Source: Gammaproteobacteria bacterium
GTDB lineage: Bacteria > Pseudomonadota > Gammaproteobacteria > Steroidobacterales > Rariloculaceae
Reading direction: 5' to 3'
NCBI GenBank assembly: GCA_036381015.1
Contig: DASVDR010000008.1
Location: forward strand, 62,001-126,000
Length of the DNA stretch: 64,000 bases
A model generated the notes under the pieces. That model was not told the DNA's origin. It saw only the letters and a program-made list of their open reading frames with translations, and searched no databases. The stretch's first letter is position 1. Each line of letters opens with the position of its first letter. The position numbers were made by a program, and so were the translations under genes. Positions 10,377 through 20,384 of the stretch are shown one piece after another.

Positions 10377-13300
10377 TCAGCTGCCGAGCGCCACGAACGT
10401 CGTGGTCTCGTCGTCGCGGACCGCGGCTTCCATCTCCTCGTCGTGGCGCTTGCGCTCGGCGAGGACGCGCTTGTAGTCCGTGGGCATGACCTTCACGAAC
10501 TCCGCGAGCACGCCGGGCCACGCGTCGAGCACGGCGGCCGCGACGGTCGAGCCCGTGTAGTCCCGATGCAGCTCGATCATCTCGAGAAGCTCGGCGATAT
10601 CCTCGTCCGCCTCGACGGCCTCGAGCCCGACGGTGCCGAGGTTGCACTTCGCCTCGAAGTCGCGGTCGCGATCCCAGACGTACGCGATGCCGCCCGACAT
10701 GCCGGCCGCGAAGTTCCGGCCGGTGGGCCCGAGGATCACCGCGCGCCCGCCGGTCATGTACTCGCACGCGTGATCGCCGACGCCTTCGATGACGGCGCGC
10801 GCGCCGCTGTTGCGCACGCAGAAGCGCTCGGCCGACCGGCCGCGGAAGAACGCGCGGCCCGAGGTCGCGCCGTACAGCGCGACGTTCCCGATCAGCACGT
10901 TGTCCTCGGCCGCGAACCGGCTCTCGCGCGGCGGGTAGATGATCAGCCGCCCGCCCGAAAGCCCCTTGCCGACGTAGTCGTTGCTGTCGCCCTCGAGCTC
11001 GAGCGTGATGCCTTTCGCGAGGAACGCGCCGAAGCTCTGCCCGGCCGAGCCCTTGAGCTTCACGTGGATCGTGTCGTACGGCAGCCCGCGCTCGCCCCAC
11101 TTCTTCACGAGCGTGTAGCTCAGCATCGTGCCGACCGTGCGGTTCGTGTTCACGATCGGCAGCTCGATCCGCGTCTTCTCGCCGCGCTCGATCGCGGGCT
11201 CGGCCATCTCGATGAGCCGGTTGTCGAGCGCGAGGTTCAGGCCGTGATCCTGCTTTCTCGTGCAGTACACGTCGACGTTCTCGTGCGGCTTCGCGGCAGG
11301 CTCGAGGATCGGCGTGAGATCGAGGCCGTCGGCCTTGAAATGGTCGATCGCGGCGCGCGTCTTGAGCACGTCAACGCGGCCGATCATGTCGACGAACCGG
11401 CGGAAGCCGAGCTCGGCCATGATCTCGCGGGCCTCCTCGGCCACCATGAAGAGGTAGTTCACGACGTGCTCGGGCTGCCCCGCGAACTTCTTCCGCAGCA
11501 CCGGATCCTGCGTGGCGATGCCGACGGGGCACGTGTTCAGGTGGCACTTGCGCATCATGATGCAGCCGAGCGCGACGAGCGGCGCCGTCGAGAAGCCCAT
11601 CTCCTCGGCGCCCAGGAGCGCGGCGATCACGACGTCGCGGCCGGTCTTCAAGCCGCCGTCGGTCTGCAGCACCGTGCGGCTGCGTAGATCGTTCATCACG
11701 AGCGTCTGGTGCGTCTCGGCGATGCCGAGCTCCCACGGCAGCCCCGCGTGCTTGATGCTCGTCAGCGGCGACGCACCGGTGCCGCCGGTGTCGCCCGAGA
11801 TCAGCACGTGATCCGCATGCGCCTTCACGACGCCGGCCGCGATCGTGCCGACGCCGACCTCGGAGACCAGCTTCACGCTGATCCGCGCCTCGGGGTTCGC
11901 GTTCTTCAAGTCGTGAATGAGCTGCGCGAGATCCTCGATGGAGTAGATGTCGTGATGCGGCGGCGGGCTGATCAGCCCGACGCCCGGCGTCGAGTAGCGG
12001 ATGCGCGCGATGTTCTCGTCGACCTTGCGGCCGGGCAGCTCGCCGCCCTCGCCGGGCTTCGCGCCCTGCGCCATCTTGATCTGCAGCTCGTCGGCGTTCG
12101 CGAGATACCAGATCGTGACGCCGAAGCGCCCGGATGCGACCTGCTTGATCGCGGAGCGCCGCGAATCGCCCGAAGGCAGCGGCTCGAACCGCGCCGGGTC
12201 CTCGCCGCCTTCGCCGGTATTGCTCTTGCCGCCGAGGCGGTTCATCGCGATCGCGAGCGTCTCGTGCGACTCCGCGGAGATCGAGCCGAAGCTCATCGCC
12301 CCGGTGCAGAAGCGCTTCACGATCTCGCTCGCGGGCTCGACCTCGTCGAGCGGCACGGGCGGCCCGGCGACACCGCGCTCGAAATCGAGAAGGCCGCGCA
12401 GCGTGCAGGTGTCGCGCGCGCTCTTGTTCACGTGCGCGGCGAACTCCCGGTACGCGTCGCGGCTATTGCGCCGCGCCGCGACCTGCAACGAGAAGATCGC
12501 CTGCGGATCCCACGCATGGCGCTCGCCGGCGCTGCGCCAGTGGTATTCGCCCGGGTTCGGCAACGTCGGCGAGCGGTCCTCTTCCTTCTCGGGGTAGCCG
12601 AGCGCGTGGCGCCGCAGCGCCTCCTGCTCGAGCACGTCGAAGCCGACGCCCTTGATGCGGCTCACGGTGCCGGTGAAGCAGCGGTCGACGACCTCGTCCG
12701 CGAGCCCGAGCGCCTCGAAGATCTGCGCGCCCTTATAGGACTGGAGCGTCGAGATGCCCATCTTCGCCATGACCTTGAGCATCCCCTTCGCGACGCCCTT
12801 TCGATAGGCCGACACGAGGCCCTCGACGTCGACGAGCCCGTCCTCGCGCGCCTTCCACAGCGCCTCGAACGCGAGATACGGGTTGATGCCGTCGGCGCCG
12901 TAGCCGACGAGCAGGCAATGGTGATGCACCTCGCGCGCTTCGCCGGTCTCGAGCAGGATGCCGATGCGCGTGCGCTTCGCGCGCGCGACGAGGTGATGGT
13001 GAACGGCGCCGCACGCGAGAAGCGCGCTCACCGGCACGCGGTCGGGGCCGACGTCCCGGTCGGACAGCACGACGAGGCTGTAGCCTTCGTCGATCGCGCG
13101 CTCGGCTTGATCGCAGATGCGGTCGAGCGCGGCCTCGAGGGCCCCCGGCCCCTCCGAGCGCGGAAAAGTGATGTCGATCGTCGCCGTGCGCCAGCCGCGG
13201 TGGTCGAGCTTCTTCAGCGACTGCATCTCCTCGTTCGTGAGGATCGGGTGGCGCAGCCGCAGCCGGTGCGCCTGCCGCTCGCTCGTCTCGAGGAGGTTGC

Positions 13301-15041
13301 CCTCGGGGCCGATGTAGCACTCGAGGGACATGATGATCTCTTCGCGGATCGAGTCGATCGGCGGATTCGTGACCTGCGCGAAGAGCTGCTTGAAGTAGTC
13401 GTAGAGCATGCGCGGCTGGTCAGACAGGCACGCGAGCGCGCTGTCGTTGCCCATCGAGCCCACCGGATCGCGCAGCTCCTTCACGAGCGGCTGCAGCATG
13501 AACTGCATGGTTTCGGTGGTGTACCCGAACGCCTGCATGCGCGCGAGCAGCGTGCCGCGGTCGAAGAGCCGTTCGCCGGCGCGCTCGACGACGTCGCGCA
13601 GCGAGATCCGCTGCTTGTCGAGCCACTTCGCGTACGGGCGGCGGTTCGCGAAGTCGTTCTTCAGCTCCTCGTCCGGCACGAGCCGGCCCTGCTCGAAGTC
13701 GATCAGGAACATCTTGCCCGGCTCGAGGCGCCCCTTTGCCTTCACGTTCGCCGGATCGACCGGCACGACGCCGACCTCGCTCGCCATGATCACGCGGTCG
13801 TCGAAGGTCAGGTAATAGCGGCTCGGACGCAGGCCGTTGCGATCGAGCACCGCGCCGATGTACTTGCCGTCGGTGAATGCGATCGACGCCGGGCCGTCCC
13901 ACGGCTCCATGATGCAGGAGTGGAACTCGTAGAACGCCTTCTTGTTCTCCGGCATCAGCTCGTTCTTCTGCCACGCCTCCGGAATCATCATCATGACGGC
14001 TTCCTGAAGCGTGCGGCCCGTCATCAGCAGGAACTCGAGGACGTTGTCGAAAACGCCGGAATCCGAGCAGTCGGGCTCGACGATCGGGAAAAGCTCCGCG
14101 AGCTTCTCGCCGAAGAGCTCCGACTTCGCGATGCCTTCACGCGCGCGCATCCAGTTCACGTTGCCGCGCAGCGTGTTGATCTCGCCGTTGTGGGACATGA
14201 AGCGATTCGGCTGCGCGCGATCCCAGCTCGGGAACGTGTTCGTCGAGAACCGCGAGTGGACCATCGCGAGGTGCGACGTGTAGTCGGGGTCGGCCAGGTC
14301 CGGGTAGAACGTCATCAGCTGCCCGGGCGTCAGCATGCCCTTGTAGATCAGCACCTTCGTGGACAGGCTGCAGACGTAGAACGCCTTGCGCTCGGCGAGG
14401 CTCTCGTCCTCGCGCAGCCGCCGGCTCGCGCGCTTGCGGATCAGGTAGAGCTTGCGCTCGAACGCGTCGCCTTCGAGGCCGTCGGCGGCGGCGACGAAGA
14501 GCTGCTCGATGTGCGGGGCCGCGTCGCGGGCCGTGCGGCCGAGGTTCGCGCGTTCCGCGTCGGTCGGCACCTCGCGCCAGCCGACGAGCCGCTGGCCCTC
14601 CTCGGCGCAGATCTCCGCGACGACGTTGCGGCAATGCTCGCGCTCGCGAGGATCCCGTGGGAGGAAAACGAGCCCGGCCGCGAATTTGCCGGGCGCGGGC
14701 AGGGTTGCGCCGAAGGTCTGTTGCGCGACCTTCGCAAGAAACTCGTGCGGCAGCGCCGTGAGGATGCCGGCGCCGTCCCCGGTGTTCGGCTCGGCACCGC
14801 GGGCGCCGCGGTGATCCATTCGGCACAGCAGGTGGTCCGCGTCGCGCACGATCTGGTGGCTCCGCACCCCCTTGATATGGGCCACGAAGCCGACGCCGCA
14901 GCTGTCGTGCTCGAGCTCGGGGCGATAGAGCCCGCGGCGCTCCGGAGCGTGCGCCGGCCGGCTGTCGACCGCTCTCCGGGAAGGCGCGGGACGCGCCCGC
15001 GACGCGACCACTCCGCTGTCATTCTTTTCGCGTGGAGTCAT
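10377..15041 (-). CDS. gltB: Glutamate synthase large (alpha) subunit
   Basis: A 1554-residue protein of normal length. It has an N-terminal propeptide of about 47 residues, then the Ntn-type glutaminase domain whose nucleophile is C48 (SCGVGFVAH). A central domain, an FMN-binding synthase domain with the 3Fe-4S cluster ([13 protein letters not shown]) and the C-terminal beta-helix ([21 protein letters not shown]) follow. It makes two glutamates from glutamine and 2-oxoglutarate with GltD, encoded directly downstream. A sigma70-like promoter lies about 165 bp upstream, leaving a long leader. Confidence 0.96.
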   Translation of the reverse strand: MTPREKNDSGVVASRARPAPSRRAVDSRPAHAPERRGLYRPELEHDSCGVGFVAHIKGVRSHQIVRDADHLLCRMDHRGARGAEPNTGDGAGILTALPHEFLAKVAQQTFGATLPAPGKFAAGLVFLPRDPREREHCRNVVAEICAEEGQRLVGWREVPTDAERANLGRTARDAAPHIEQLFVAAADGLEGDAFERKLYLIRKRASRRLREDESLAERKAFYVCSLSTKVLIYKGMLTPGQLMTFYPDLADPDYTSHLAMVHSRFSTNTFPSWDRAQPNRFMSHNGEINTLRGNVNWMRAREGIAKSELFGEKLAELFPIVEPDCSDSGVFDNVLEFLLMTGRTLQEAVMMMIPEAWQKNELMPENKKAFYEFHSCIMEPWDGPASIAFTDGKYIGAVLDRNGLRPSRYYLTFDDRVIMASEVGVVPVDPANVKAKGRLEPGKMFLIDFEQGRLVPDEELKNDFANRRPYAKWLDKQRISLRDVVERAGERLFDRGTLLARMQAFGYTTETMQFMLQPLVKELRDPVGSMGNDSALACLSDQPRMLYDYFKQLFAQVTNPPIDSIREEIIMSLECYIGPEGNLLETSERQAHRLRLRHPILTNEEMQSLKKLDHRGWRTATIDITFPRSEGPGALEAALDRICDQAERAIDEGYSLVVLSDRDVGPDRVPVSALLACGAVHHHLVARAKRTRIGILLETGEAREVHHHCLLVGYGADGINPYLAFEALWKAREDGLVDVEGLVSAYRKGVAKGMLKVMAKMGISTLQSYKGAQIFEALGLADEVVDRCFTGTVSRIKGVGFDVLEQEALRRHALGYPEKEEDRSPTLPNPGEYHWRSAGERHAWDPQAIFSLQVAARRNSRDAYREFAAHVNKSARDTCTLRGLLDFERGVAGPPVPLDEVEPASEIVKRFCTGAMSFGSISAESHETLAIAMNRLGGKSNTGEGGEDPARFEPLPSGDSRRSAIKQVASGRFGVTIWYLANADELQIKMAQGAKPGEGGELPGRKVDENIARIRYSTPGVGLISPPPHHDIYSIEDLAQLIHDLKNANPEARISVKLVSEVGVGTIAAGVVKAHADHVLISGDTGGTGASPLTSIKHAGLPWELGIAETHQTLVMNDLRSRTVLQTDGGLKTGRDVVIAALLGAEEMGFSTAPLVALGCIMMRKCHLNTCPVGIATQDPVLRKKFAGQPEHVVNYLFMVAEEAREIMAELGFRRFVDMIGRVDVLKTRAAIDHFKADGLDLTPILEPAAKPHENVDVYCTRKQDHGLNLALDNRLIEMAEPAIERGEKTRIELPIVNTNRTVGTMLSYTLVKKWGERGLPYDTIHVKLKGSAGQSFGAFLAKGITLELEGDSNDYVGKGLSGGRLIIYPPRESRFAAEDNVLIGNVALYGATSGRAFFRGRSAERFCVRNSGARAVIEGVGDHACEYMTGGRAVILGPTGRNFAAGMSGGIAYVWDRDRDFEAKCNLGTVGLEAVEADEDIAELLEMIELHRDYTGSTVAAAVLDAWPGVLAEFVKVMPTDYKRVLAERKRHDEEMEAAVRDDETTTFVALGS

Positions 15042-15401
15042 GATTTTCCCTGGCGGAGCCTGGCGCTCCGCGGATGTCGTCTTTCGTCAGGCGGCCGTGA
15101 GCCGGGCGATGTGCGCCCGGCGCTCCGATGCTGCGCCGCTGAACCTCTTGATCCGCGCGGAGGAGCCCTCGTCGGGGGCCTAAGCGGACATGGGCCGACC
15201 GAGAACTATATGAAACGTCGCAATTGTGCGTCAACGCGGCGCTGCCGCGCGAGGCGCCGTCAACGAGCCGCGCAGGCCCGCCTCGGCCGGGCGCGCGGCG
15301 TCGCGTGGCGGGCGAAACGGCGCCGCGGGCGGCCGGGCGTGCCGTCCGTGGCGACCGGGCGAGCGAGTCGCGTGGCGGCCCGTTGTGAAGCGTTCCGCGC
15401 G
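15042..15401. other. Intergenic region upstream of gltB; long leader, no gene seen
   Basis: About 360 bp between gltB and the response regulator gene, both on the minus strand. It contains one good promoter (15205-15234) and therefore a predicted gltB leader of about 160 nt. The distal part (15240-15400) is GC-rich. Short open frames here have no recognisable product and no ribosome site. I could not identify a known riboswitch in the leader. Confidence 0.5.
15205..15234 (-). promoter_or_regulatory. Sigma70-like promoter for gltBD
   Basis: On the minus strand TTGACG (15229-15234) is followed after 18 bases by TATAGT (15205-15210). Five of six bases match in each hexamer, and the site sits in a locally AT-rich patch within very GC-rich DNA. 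It points towards gltB. Confidence 0.6.
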
Positions 15402-16103
15402 CTACTGCTCGTCCCAGCGGTAGCCCATGCCGTAGACGGTCTGGATCGCCGAGAAGTCGGGATCGACCGCGGCGAATTTTGCTCTGATGCGCTTGATCTG
15501 CGACGTGACGGTGCTGTCGTCGAGAACGACGTTCGCCGCGCGCATCAGCTGCTCGCGGTTGCGCACGTGCCCGGGGTGCGCGGCGAGGGCGTGCACGACC
15601 CAGAACTCGGTGAGCGTCAGCGGAACGGGCCGATCCTTCCAGTGCGCCGCCATCCGGTCCCGGTCGAGCGACAGCGACCCGCGCACGAGCCGCTCGGCCT
15701 CCTCGTCCCCGGACTTGAGCGCCTCGACGCGGCGGAACAGCGCCGCGACGCGGGCGAGCAGGTGCTCCGTGCTGACCCGCTTCGTCAAATAGTCGTCGGC
15801 GCCGAGTCGCAGGCCCGAGACCGCGTCGAGCTCGCTCTCGCGCGCGGTCAGAAAGATGATCGGAAGCTGCGCGGAGCGGGCGCGGAGCGTGCGGCAGAGC
15901 TCGAAGCCTCCCTCGACCTCGGCGCCGAGGTTCACGTCGATGATCACGAGGTCCGGAAGGCGCGCGTCGAAGGCGGCGAGCGCCTCCTTGCGCGTGGCGT
16001 AGCCCGCCACTCGATAACCTTGGCGGCGCAGCGCCGCGGCATAGTTGTCGCGGATCGCGACCTCGTCCTCGACGATCGCGACGAGCTTGTCAGGCGTCGG
16101 CAT
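15402..16103 (-). CDS. pdsR: Response regulator, proteobacterial dedicated sortase system type (PdsR-like)
   Basis: A 233-residue OmpR/PhoB-type regulator. The receiver domain carries the acidic pair in VEDE (12-14), phospho-acceptor D56 in IIDVNLG, the switch Thr in FLTARE and the Lys in YLTKRV. A winged-helix DNA-binding domain fills the C-terminal third (LTLTEFWVVHAL, then TVYGMGYRW). Wording and length match what I recall of the dedicated sortase system regulator family, making it the likely partner of the kinase at 6117-8210. It follows the NUDIX gene by 45 bp on the same strand, suggesting cotranscription. Confidence 0.78.
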   Translation of the reverse strand: MPTPDKLVAIVEDEVAIRDNYAAALRRQGYRVAGYATRKEALAAFDARLPDLVIIDVNLGAEVEGGFELCRTLRARSAQLPIIFLTARESELDAVSGLRLGADDYLTKRVSTEHLLARVAALFRRVEALKSGDEEAERLVRGSLSLDRDRMAAHWKDRPVPLTLTEFWVVHALAAHPGHVRNREQLMRAANVVLDDSTVTSQIKRIRAKFAAVDPDFSAIQTVYGMGYRWDEQ

Positions 16104-16148
16104 CGGCTCACCTCCCGCCGGGAATGATGCCGGGTCGCGCCGCTCGCG

Positions 16149-16715
16149 TCATCGGCCGCGCGCCGCGCCGGACGTCCGCTCGAGCGCGAGCCTGAGAATA
16201 CCGGCGGCCGAGATCGCGTCGGTGATGCGCCCGTCGAGCACCCACCGGCACGCCTCGGCGAACGGCAGCGCCTTGACCGCCAGCTCCTCCGTTTCCTCGA
16301 GCGCCTGCTCGCCGGGCGTAAGCTCCTCGGCGACGTAGACGAAGCCGAGCTCGTCGGTCACCGAGTTCGACGGGTGCACCTGCATCAGCTCGCGCCAGCG
16401 TTTGGCCGCGAGCCCCGTCTCCTCGCGAAGCTCCCGCTCCGCGGCGGCGCGCGGGTCCTCGTCGAGCGGCGCCCCGCCCATCGGCAGCTCCCACGAGTAC
16501 TGTCCGAGCGTGTAGCGGTGCTGACCGACGAGGTAGAGGTTGTCCTCCGCGTCGAGCGCGAGCACCGCGACCGCGCGGTTCTTGAAGCAGACCTTGCCGT
16601 AGAGGCTGCGGCCGCCGGAAGGGTTGATGACCCGGTGCTCCTCGACCCGGATCCAGGGATTGTCGTAGACGACACGCGACGACAGCATCGTCCACGGGTT
16701 CCTTTCGTTGCGCAT
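16149..16715 (-). CDS. NUDIX hydrolase (ADP-ribose pyrophosphatase-like)
   Basis: A 188-residue NUDIX enzyme. The Nudix box occupies residues 80-102: two glycines, then the REL-REETGL core with metal-binding glutamates at the end. The preceding YLVGQHRYTLGQYSWELP segment resembles ADP-ribose/GDP-mannose pyrophosphatases, which clear nucleoside-diphosphate sugars. The substrate is inferred only from this resemblance. The ATG at 16713-16715 gives the full domain. It is the promoter-proximal gene of a pair with the response regulator and is divergent from the OmpA lipoprotein. Confidence 0.88.
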   Translation of the reverse strand: MRNERNPWTMLSSRVVYDNPWIRVEEHRVINPSGGRSLYGKVCFKNRAVAVLALDAEDNLYLVGQHRYTLGQYSWELPMGGAPLDEDPRAAAERELREETGLAAKRWRELMQVHPSNSVTDELGFVYVAEELTPGEQALEETEELAVKALPFAEACRWVLDGRITDAISAAGILRLALERTSGAARGR

Positions 16716-17048
16716 TGACGTTCCCGTGCCGCGACGGGGCCCTTGTGCCCGCCGTTCGGCGAGAGGTGAAACCGGAACACGGCCGGCGACCGCCGAGCCG
16801 AGTCGCGGAATGCCGACACCCGCCGGGCGCCGGCGGCCTGCCGTATGATGCGCGCCGAGCCGGCGCGGCGCCGCCCGCGCAGCCGCCGGTGCAGGGTCGG
16901 CCGCGCACGCCTTCGGTCTCGGCGGCGCTCCCCGGCCGCTTCGAGCATACAGCGTAGCGTAATCCGGGCGCCGGTCACGTTTCGTTCAGCTTCGGCCGGG
17001 CATCATGAGCGGCCTTCGGGAAAGTCCTTGTGCGAGGAGGATGTGAGT
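16716..17048. other. Divergent intergenic region, no gene seen
   Basis: 333 bp between the NUDIX hydrolase and the OmpA-like lipoprotein. It must hold promoters for both directions, but I see no convincing -35/-10 pair. The only clear element is the purine-rich ribosome site GAGGAGG (17034-17040) that fixes the OmpA-like start at 17049. Confidence 0.5.
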
Positions 17049-17729
17049 ATGAGAACTGACTCGATCCGTGCGGCCGCGGCGGTCGTGGGCATCGCGGCGG
17101 TCCTGGTCGCCGGTTGCACGACGATCGACGCGTACACGCGGGAGGAGCGCACGGCGCGCGCGCAGCGCCAGGCCGTGATCGGCGCGGTCTCCGGCGCGGT
17201 CGCCGGCCTGATCACCGGCGACAGCTCGATGGAGCGGAAGAAGCGCGCGCTCGTCGGCGCGGGCCTCGGCGCGCTCGCCGGGGCGGCGGTCGGCTCGTAC
17301 ATGGACCGGCAGGAGGCGCGGCTTCGGGCGGAGCTCGAACGCACCGGCGTCAGCGTCACCCGCGACGGCGACAACATCACGTTGAACATGCCGGGCAACA
17401 TCACGTTCGCGCTCGACAGCGCCGACCTCAACGCCAACTTCTACGACGTCCTCGGCTCGGTCGCGACGGTGTTGAACGAGTTCGAGCAGACCGTGATCGA
17501 GGTCGCCGGGCACACCGACAGCACCGGCAGCGAGGCCTACAACCAGCAGCTTTCCGAGCGCCGCGCGGCCTCGGTGGCGGCGTTCCTGCGCACGCGCGGC
17601 GTGCTCCCCGACCGGATCATCGAGGTCGGCATGGGCGAGTCGCGGCCGATCGCGTCGAACTCGACGCCCGAGGGGCGCCAGCAGAACCGCCGCGTGGAGC
17701 TGACGCTCGTCCCGCTGACGTTGAGCTGA
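17049..17729 (+). CDS. OmpA family lipoprotein, YiaD-like
   Basis: A 226-residue outer-membrane lipoprotein. The signal peptide ends in the lipobox LVAGC with the lipidated Cys at about residue 24. A glycine-zipper segment (GAVSGAVAGLITG; GAGLGALAGAAVGSYMD) follows, then an OmpA peptidoglycan-binding domain (HTDSTGSEAYNQQLSERRA; NRRVEL). It should anchor the outer membrane to peptidoglycan. The order and YMDRQEARLRAELERTGV segment match E. coli YiaD. An alternative is the OmpA protein of dedicated sortase systems, since a PdsR-like gene is near, but the sequence fits YiaD better. A GAGGAGG site 8 bases upstream decides the start. Confidence 0.9.
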   Translation: MRTDSIRAAAAVVGIAAVLVAGCTTIDAYTREERTARAQRQAVIGAVSGAVAGLITGDSSMERKKRALVGAGLGALAGAAVGSYMDRQEARLRAELERTGVSVTRDGDNITLNMPGNITFALDSADLNANFYDVLGSVATVLNEFEQTVIEVAGHTDSTGSEAYNQQLSERRAASVAAFLRTRGVLPDRIIEVGMGESRPIASNSTPEGRQQNRRVELTLVPLTLS

Positions 17730-17747
17730 GCCGCACCAAGAAAGGCA

Positions 17748-17792
17748 CAAAAAAAGGTGTCAGACACCGAAAAGGTGTCGACACCTTTTTTG
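17748..17792. repeat. GGTGTCAGACACC palindromic repeat, locus 1 (two units)
   Basis: An A-tract leads into GGTGTCAGACACC (17756-17768), then GAAAA, then GGTGTCGACACC followed by a T-tract (to 17792). Each unit is self-complementary and the pair can form a long stem ending in a T-run on either strand. It lies exactly between convergent ompA-like and rpoH genes and likely terminates both. Confidence 0.85.
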
Positions 17793-17807
17793 TTGCCGCG
17801 GCGCCGG

Positions 17808-18671
17808 TCAGGCGGCCGCGGTCATCATCGACTTCAGCTTGCCGATCGCGTTCGCTTCGATCTGCCGGATGCGCTCCGCCGAGACACGGTACTCGGCCGC
17901 AAGCTCGTGCAGCGTGGCCTTGTTGTCCGTGAGCCAGCGGCGCGTGAGGATGTCGCGGCTGCGCGGGTCGAGGCGCTCGAGCGCGCCGTCGAGCCGATCG
18001 TGCGCATCCGCCGCCCAGTCGTCGCGCTCCACGGTGTCCGCCGGGTCCGCATTCGGCGCCGGCAAATAAGCGGCCGGGGCAAAATCGTCGTCGTCGGCCG
18101 GATCCGGGTCGAGCGAGAGATCGTGCCCGGAGAGCCGCTGCTCCATCTCGGTGACCTCATGGGGGCTCACGCCGAGGTCCCTGGCCACGGCCTCCGTCTC
18201 GTCCTTCGTGAGCCAGCCCAGGTGCTTCTTCGCCTTGCGCAGATTGAAGAACAGCTTGCGCTGCGATTTCGTCGTGGCGACCTTCACGAGCCGCCAGTTG
18301 CGCAGCACGAACTCGTGGATCTCCGCACGAATCCAGTGCACGGCGAACGAGACGAGGCGGACGCCGACGCTCGGATCGAAGCGCCGCACCGCCTTCATGA
18401 GCCCGACGTTGCCTTCCTGGATCAAGTCGCCGAGCGGCAGGCCGTAACCCGCGTAGCCGCGCGCGATGTGCACGACGAAGCGCAGATGCGACAGCACCAG
18501 CCGCCGGGCCGCATCGAGATCGTTGTGATCCCGCAGCCGCGTGGCGAGCTCGTGCTCCTCCTCGGCGCTGAGGACCGGGACCGCGTTGACCGCTTGGATG
18601 TAATGCTCCAGGCTGCCGATCGGTCCGATCAGCTGCAAATCGCTGCTTCTCAGAGCTACCGCAGTCGACAT
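17808..18671 (-). CDS. rpoH: Heat-shock sigma factor RpoH (sigma-32)
   Basis: A 287-residue sigma-70-family factor. The RpoH box [10 protein letters not shown] is at residues 137-146, region 2 motifs are [24 protein letters not shown] (77-100) and region 4 ends [15 protein letters not shown]. It directs RNA polymerase to heat-shock promoters. It lies downstream of ftsY-ftsE-ftsX on the same strand, as in E. coli. A strong ribosome site (GGGAGGAGG) precedes the ATG. A perfect CIRCE element sits 27 bp upstream of the start codon, implying HrcA repression. Confidence 0.96.
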   Translation of the reverse strand: MSTAVALRSSDLQLIGPIGSLEHYIQAVNAVPVLSAEEEHELATRLRDHNDLDAARRLVLSHLRFVVHIARGYAGYGLPLGDLIQEGNVGLMKAVRRFDPSVGVRLVSFAVHWIRAEIHEFVLRNWRLVKVATTKSQRKLFFNLRKAKKHLGWLTKDETEAVARDLGVSPHEVTEMEQRLSGHDLSLDPDPADDDDFAPAAYLPAPNADPADTVERDDWAADAHDRLDGALERLDPRSRDILTRRWLTDNKATLHELAAEYRVSAERIRQIEANAIGKLKSMMTAAA

Positions 18672-18698
18672 GTTCCTCCTCCCTTGACGGGACTCATG

Positions 18699-18725
18699 TT
18701 AGCACTCTAGCCATTAGAGTGCTAA
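18699..18725 (-). promoter_or_regulatory. CIRCE element (HrcA operator) upstream of rpoH
   Basis: TTAGCACTC (18699-18707), nine-base spacer, GAGTGCTAA (18717-18725): a perfect match to the CIRCE consensus in both arms and in spacing. HrcA binds CIRCE and represses until misfolded protein titrates GroEL. The element lies in the rpoH 5' region, between ftsX and rpoH, so an independent, HrcA-controlled rpoH promoter is inferred. Confidence 0.93.
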
Positions 18726-18786
18726 ACGCCCCGACAGTTCGCGAACCGAGTGCACGAAATGCGCATTGGATCAAGGGGTTGACCCC

Positions 18787-19707
18787 TCAGCGGGGCTCGA
18801 TCGCCCGGAGATGGCGAGCCGTCGCGAGCAGTGCTCCGGCCCATCCGAGGAACGCGCCGCCGCCGAGCAGAACGCCCGTTTCTGCGAGGGTTAGACCGGC
18901 GGGCCGGAAATTGCTCCCGTAAAGGTCCGCGAGCGCGACGGCCGGCGCTCGGAGCACGAGCAGGGCGGCGGCGACGAGAAGGGCGGCGACGGCCGCGCCG
19001 GCGAGCCCGTAGCAGAAGCCGAGGTACAGGAACGGGCGACGGATGAAGCCGTCAGTCGCGCCGACGAGCTTCATCACTTCGATCTCGGTGCTGCGGTTGT
19101 TGATCTCGAGGCGGATCGTGTTGCCGATCACGAGCACGACGCCGAGCCCGAGCACGGCCGTCGCGACGCCGGCGACCCGCGACGCGAGCGCGAGGATCGC
19201 GCGAAGGCGCGCCACCCACTCCGTGTCGAGCTGCACGAGATCGACGTCCGGCAGCGCCCGGAGCGCCTCCGCTATCGCTTCGACGTCGCCGCCCGCGCCG
19301 CGCGCCGGCCGGACGACGATCGTATGCGGCAGCGGGTTCTCGCCGAGCGCGTCGAGGGCCTCGCCGAAGCCGGACCGGGCCCGAAAGTCGTCGAGCGCCT
19401 CGGCGCTCGTGATCAGCATTGCCCGGCCGACGTCGGGCCGCGCTCCGATCTCGTCCGCGAGCGCCCGCGCCCGCTCCTCGGTCACACCGAGGGCGAGGTA
19501 CACGCTGAAATCCGCGGCGCTCTCCCATGTGCCGCTCAGCTCGGCGACGTTCTCGACGACCACCCGCATGCCGGCCGGCAGCGCGATCGCGATCGCGATC
19601 ACGAGGACGGTCATCGCCGTCGAGAAAGGCTGCCGTGCGATGCGCCCGACGGCGCCGACGAGGTTTTGCGCGTGGAGCGCCGCCAGACGGCGCACGCCGC
19701 CCCTCAT
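18787..19707 (-). CDS. ftsX: Cell division protein FtsX
   Basis: A 306-residue FtsX. It has an N-terminal cytoplasmic segment, one membrane helix (MTVLVIAIAIALP), an extracytoplasmic domain of about 120 residues, and three C-terminal helices with the conserved NNRSTEIEVMKLVGATDGFIRRPFL region written here in two stretches. It forms the FtsEX ABC-type complex that activates peptidoglycan hydrolases at the septum. The start overlaps the ftsE stop by four bases, so the two are translationally coupled. Confidence 0.94.
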   Translation of the reverse strand: MRGGVRRLAALHAQNLVGAVGRIARQPFSTAMTVLVIAIAIALPAGMRVVVENVAELSGTWESAADFSVYLALGVTEERARALADEIGARPDVGRAMLITSAEALDDFRARSGFGEALDALGENPLPHTIVVRPARGAGGDVEAIAEALRALPDVDLVQLDTEWVARLRAILALASRVAGVATAVLGLGVVLVIGNTIRLEINNRSTEIEVMKLVGATDGFIRRPFLYLGFCYGLAGAAVAALLVAAALLVLRAPAVALADLYGSNFRPAGLTLAETGVLLGGGAFLGWAGALLATARHLRAIEPR

Positions 19708-20384
19708 GCGCGCGCGGCCCCGGACGGCATGTCCGTGCCGAGCTGCCCGTCGATCAGGCGCAGCCTGCGGCGCCCGAGCCGCTCGATCAGCTCGAGATCG
19801 TGCGTCGCGATCAGCAGCGTGACGCCGACCTCGTTGAAGCGCTCGAAGAGCCGCATGATCTCGAGCGAGAGCTCCGGATCGAGATTGCCGGTCGGCTCGT
19901 CGGCGACGACGACGTCCGGCCGGCTCGCGACCGCCCGCGCGATGCCGACGCGCTGCTGCTCGCCGGTCGACAGCGTGATCGGCGCATGCCGCTCCCGGCC
20001 GAGGAGACCGACCTGGTCGAGCGCGGCGCGCACGCGCCTCGCGATCTCCCGCGGGCGGAGCCCGATGATCACGAGGGGCAGCGCGACGTTGTCGAACACG
20101 GAGCGGTCGTAGAGCAGCTTGTGGTCCTGGAAGACGACGCCGATCCTCTGCCGGAAGCGGGGGATGCCGCGGCGGGAGACGCGCGACGTGTTCTGGCCGT
20201 TGACGATGATCGTGCCGCGCGTCGGCTTCTCGATCAGCGTGACGAGCTTGAGCAGCGTGCTCTTCCCGGCGCCGGAAGGACCCGTGAGGAACGCCATCTC
20301 GCCGCGCCGGAGCTCGAAGCTCACGCCGCGCAACGCCTCCCGTCCGCTCGGGTAGCGCTTGTAAACGTTCTCGAAGCGGATCAA
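19704..20384 (-). CDS. ftsE: Cell division ATP-binding protein FtsE
   Basis: A 226-residue ABC ATPase of normal FtsE length. Walker A is GPSGAGKST (35-43), the Q-loop follows, the signature is LSTGEQQRV (about 138), and Walker B is VVVADEPTGNLD. It partners FtsX at the divisome. It overlaps ftsX downstream and the ftsY stop upstream by four bases each, giving the classical ftsYEX operon. Confidence 0.95.
   Translation of the reverse strand: MIRFENVYKRYPSGREALRGVSFELRRGEMAFLTGPSGAGKSTLLKLVTLIEKPTRGTIIVNGQNTSRVSRRGIPRFRQRIGVVFQDHKLLYDRSVFDNVALPLVIIGLRPREIARRVRAALDQVGLLGRERHAPITLSTGEQQRVGIARAVASRPDVVVADEPTGNLDPELSLEIMRLFERFNEVGVTLLIATHDLELIERLGRRRLRLIDGQLGTDMPSGAARA

Noticed and set aside
8832-11687. 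A 951-residue open frame opposite gltD and gltB
   Set aside because: Same shadow effect; composition is unlike a real protein and there is no start signal.
15226-15423. A 65-residue plus-strand frame between gltB and the response regulator
   Set aside because: It is Arg/Gly/Ala-rich, lies in promoter DNA and has no ribosome site.
11709-16127. A 1472-residue open frame on the plus strand across gltB and the response regulator gene
   Set aside because: It is antisense to gltB, whose domains are all recognised. The frame is open only because of GC-rich codon bias, and the product is Arg/Ala/His-rich with no motif.
17049-17729. OmpA-like gene as the sortase-system OmpA protein
   Set aside because: The sequence order of lipobox, glycine zipper and the YMDRQEARLRAELERTGV segment fits YiaD better; proximity to the regulator alone is weak.
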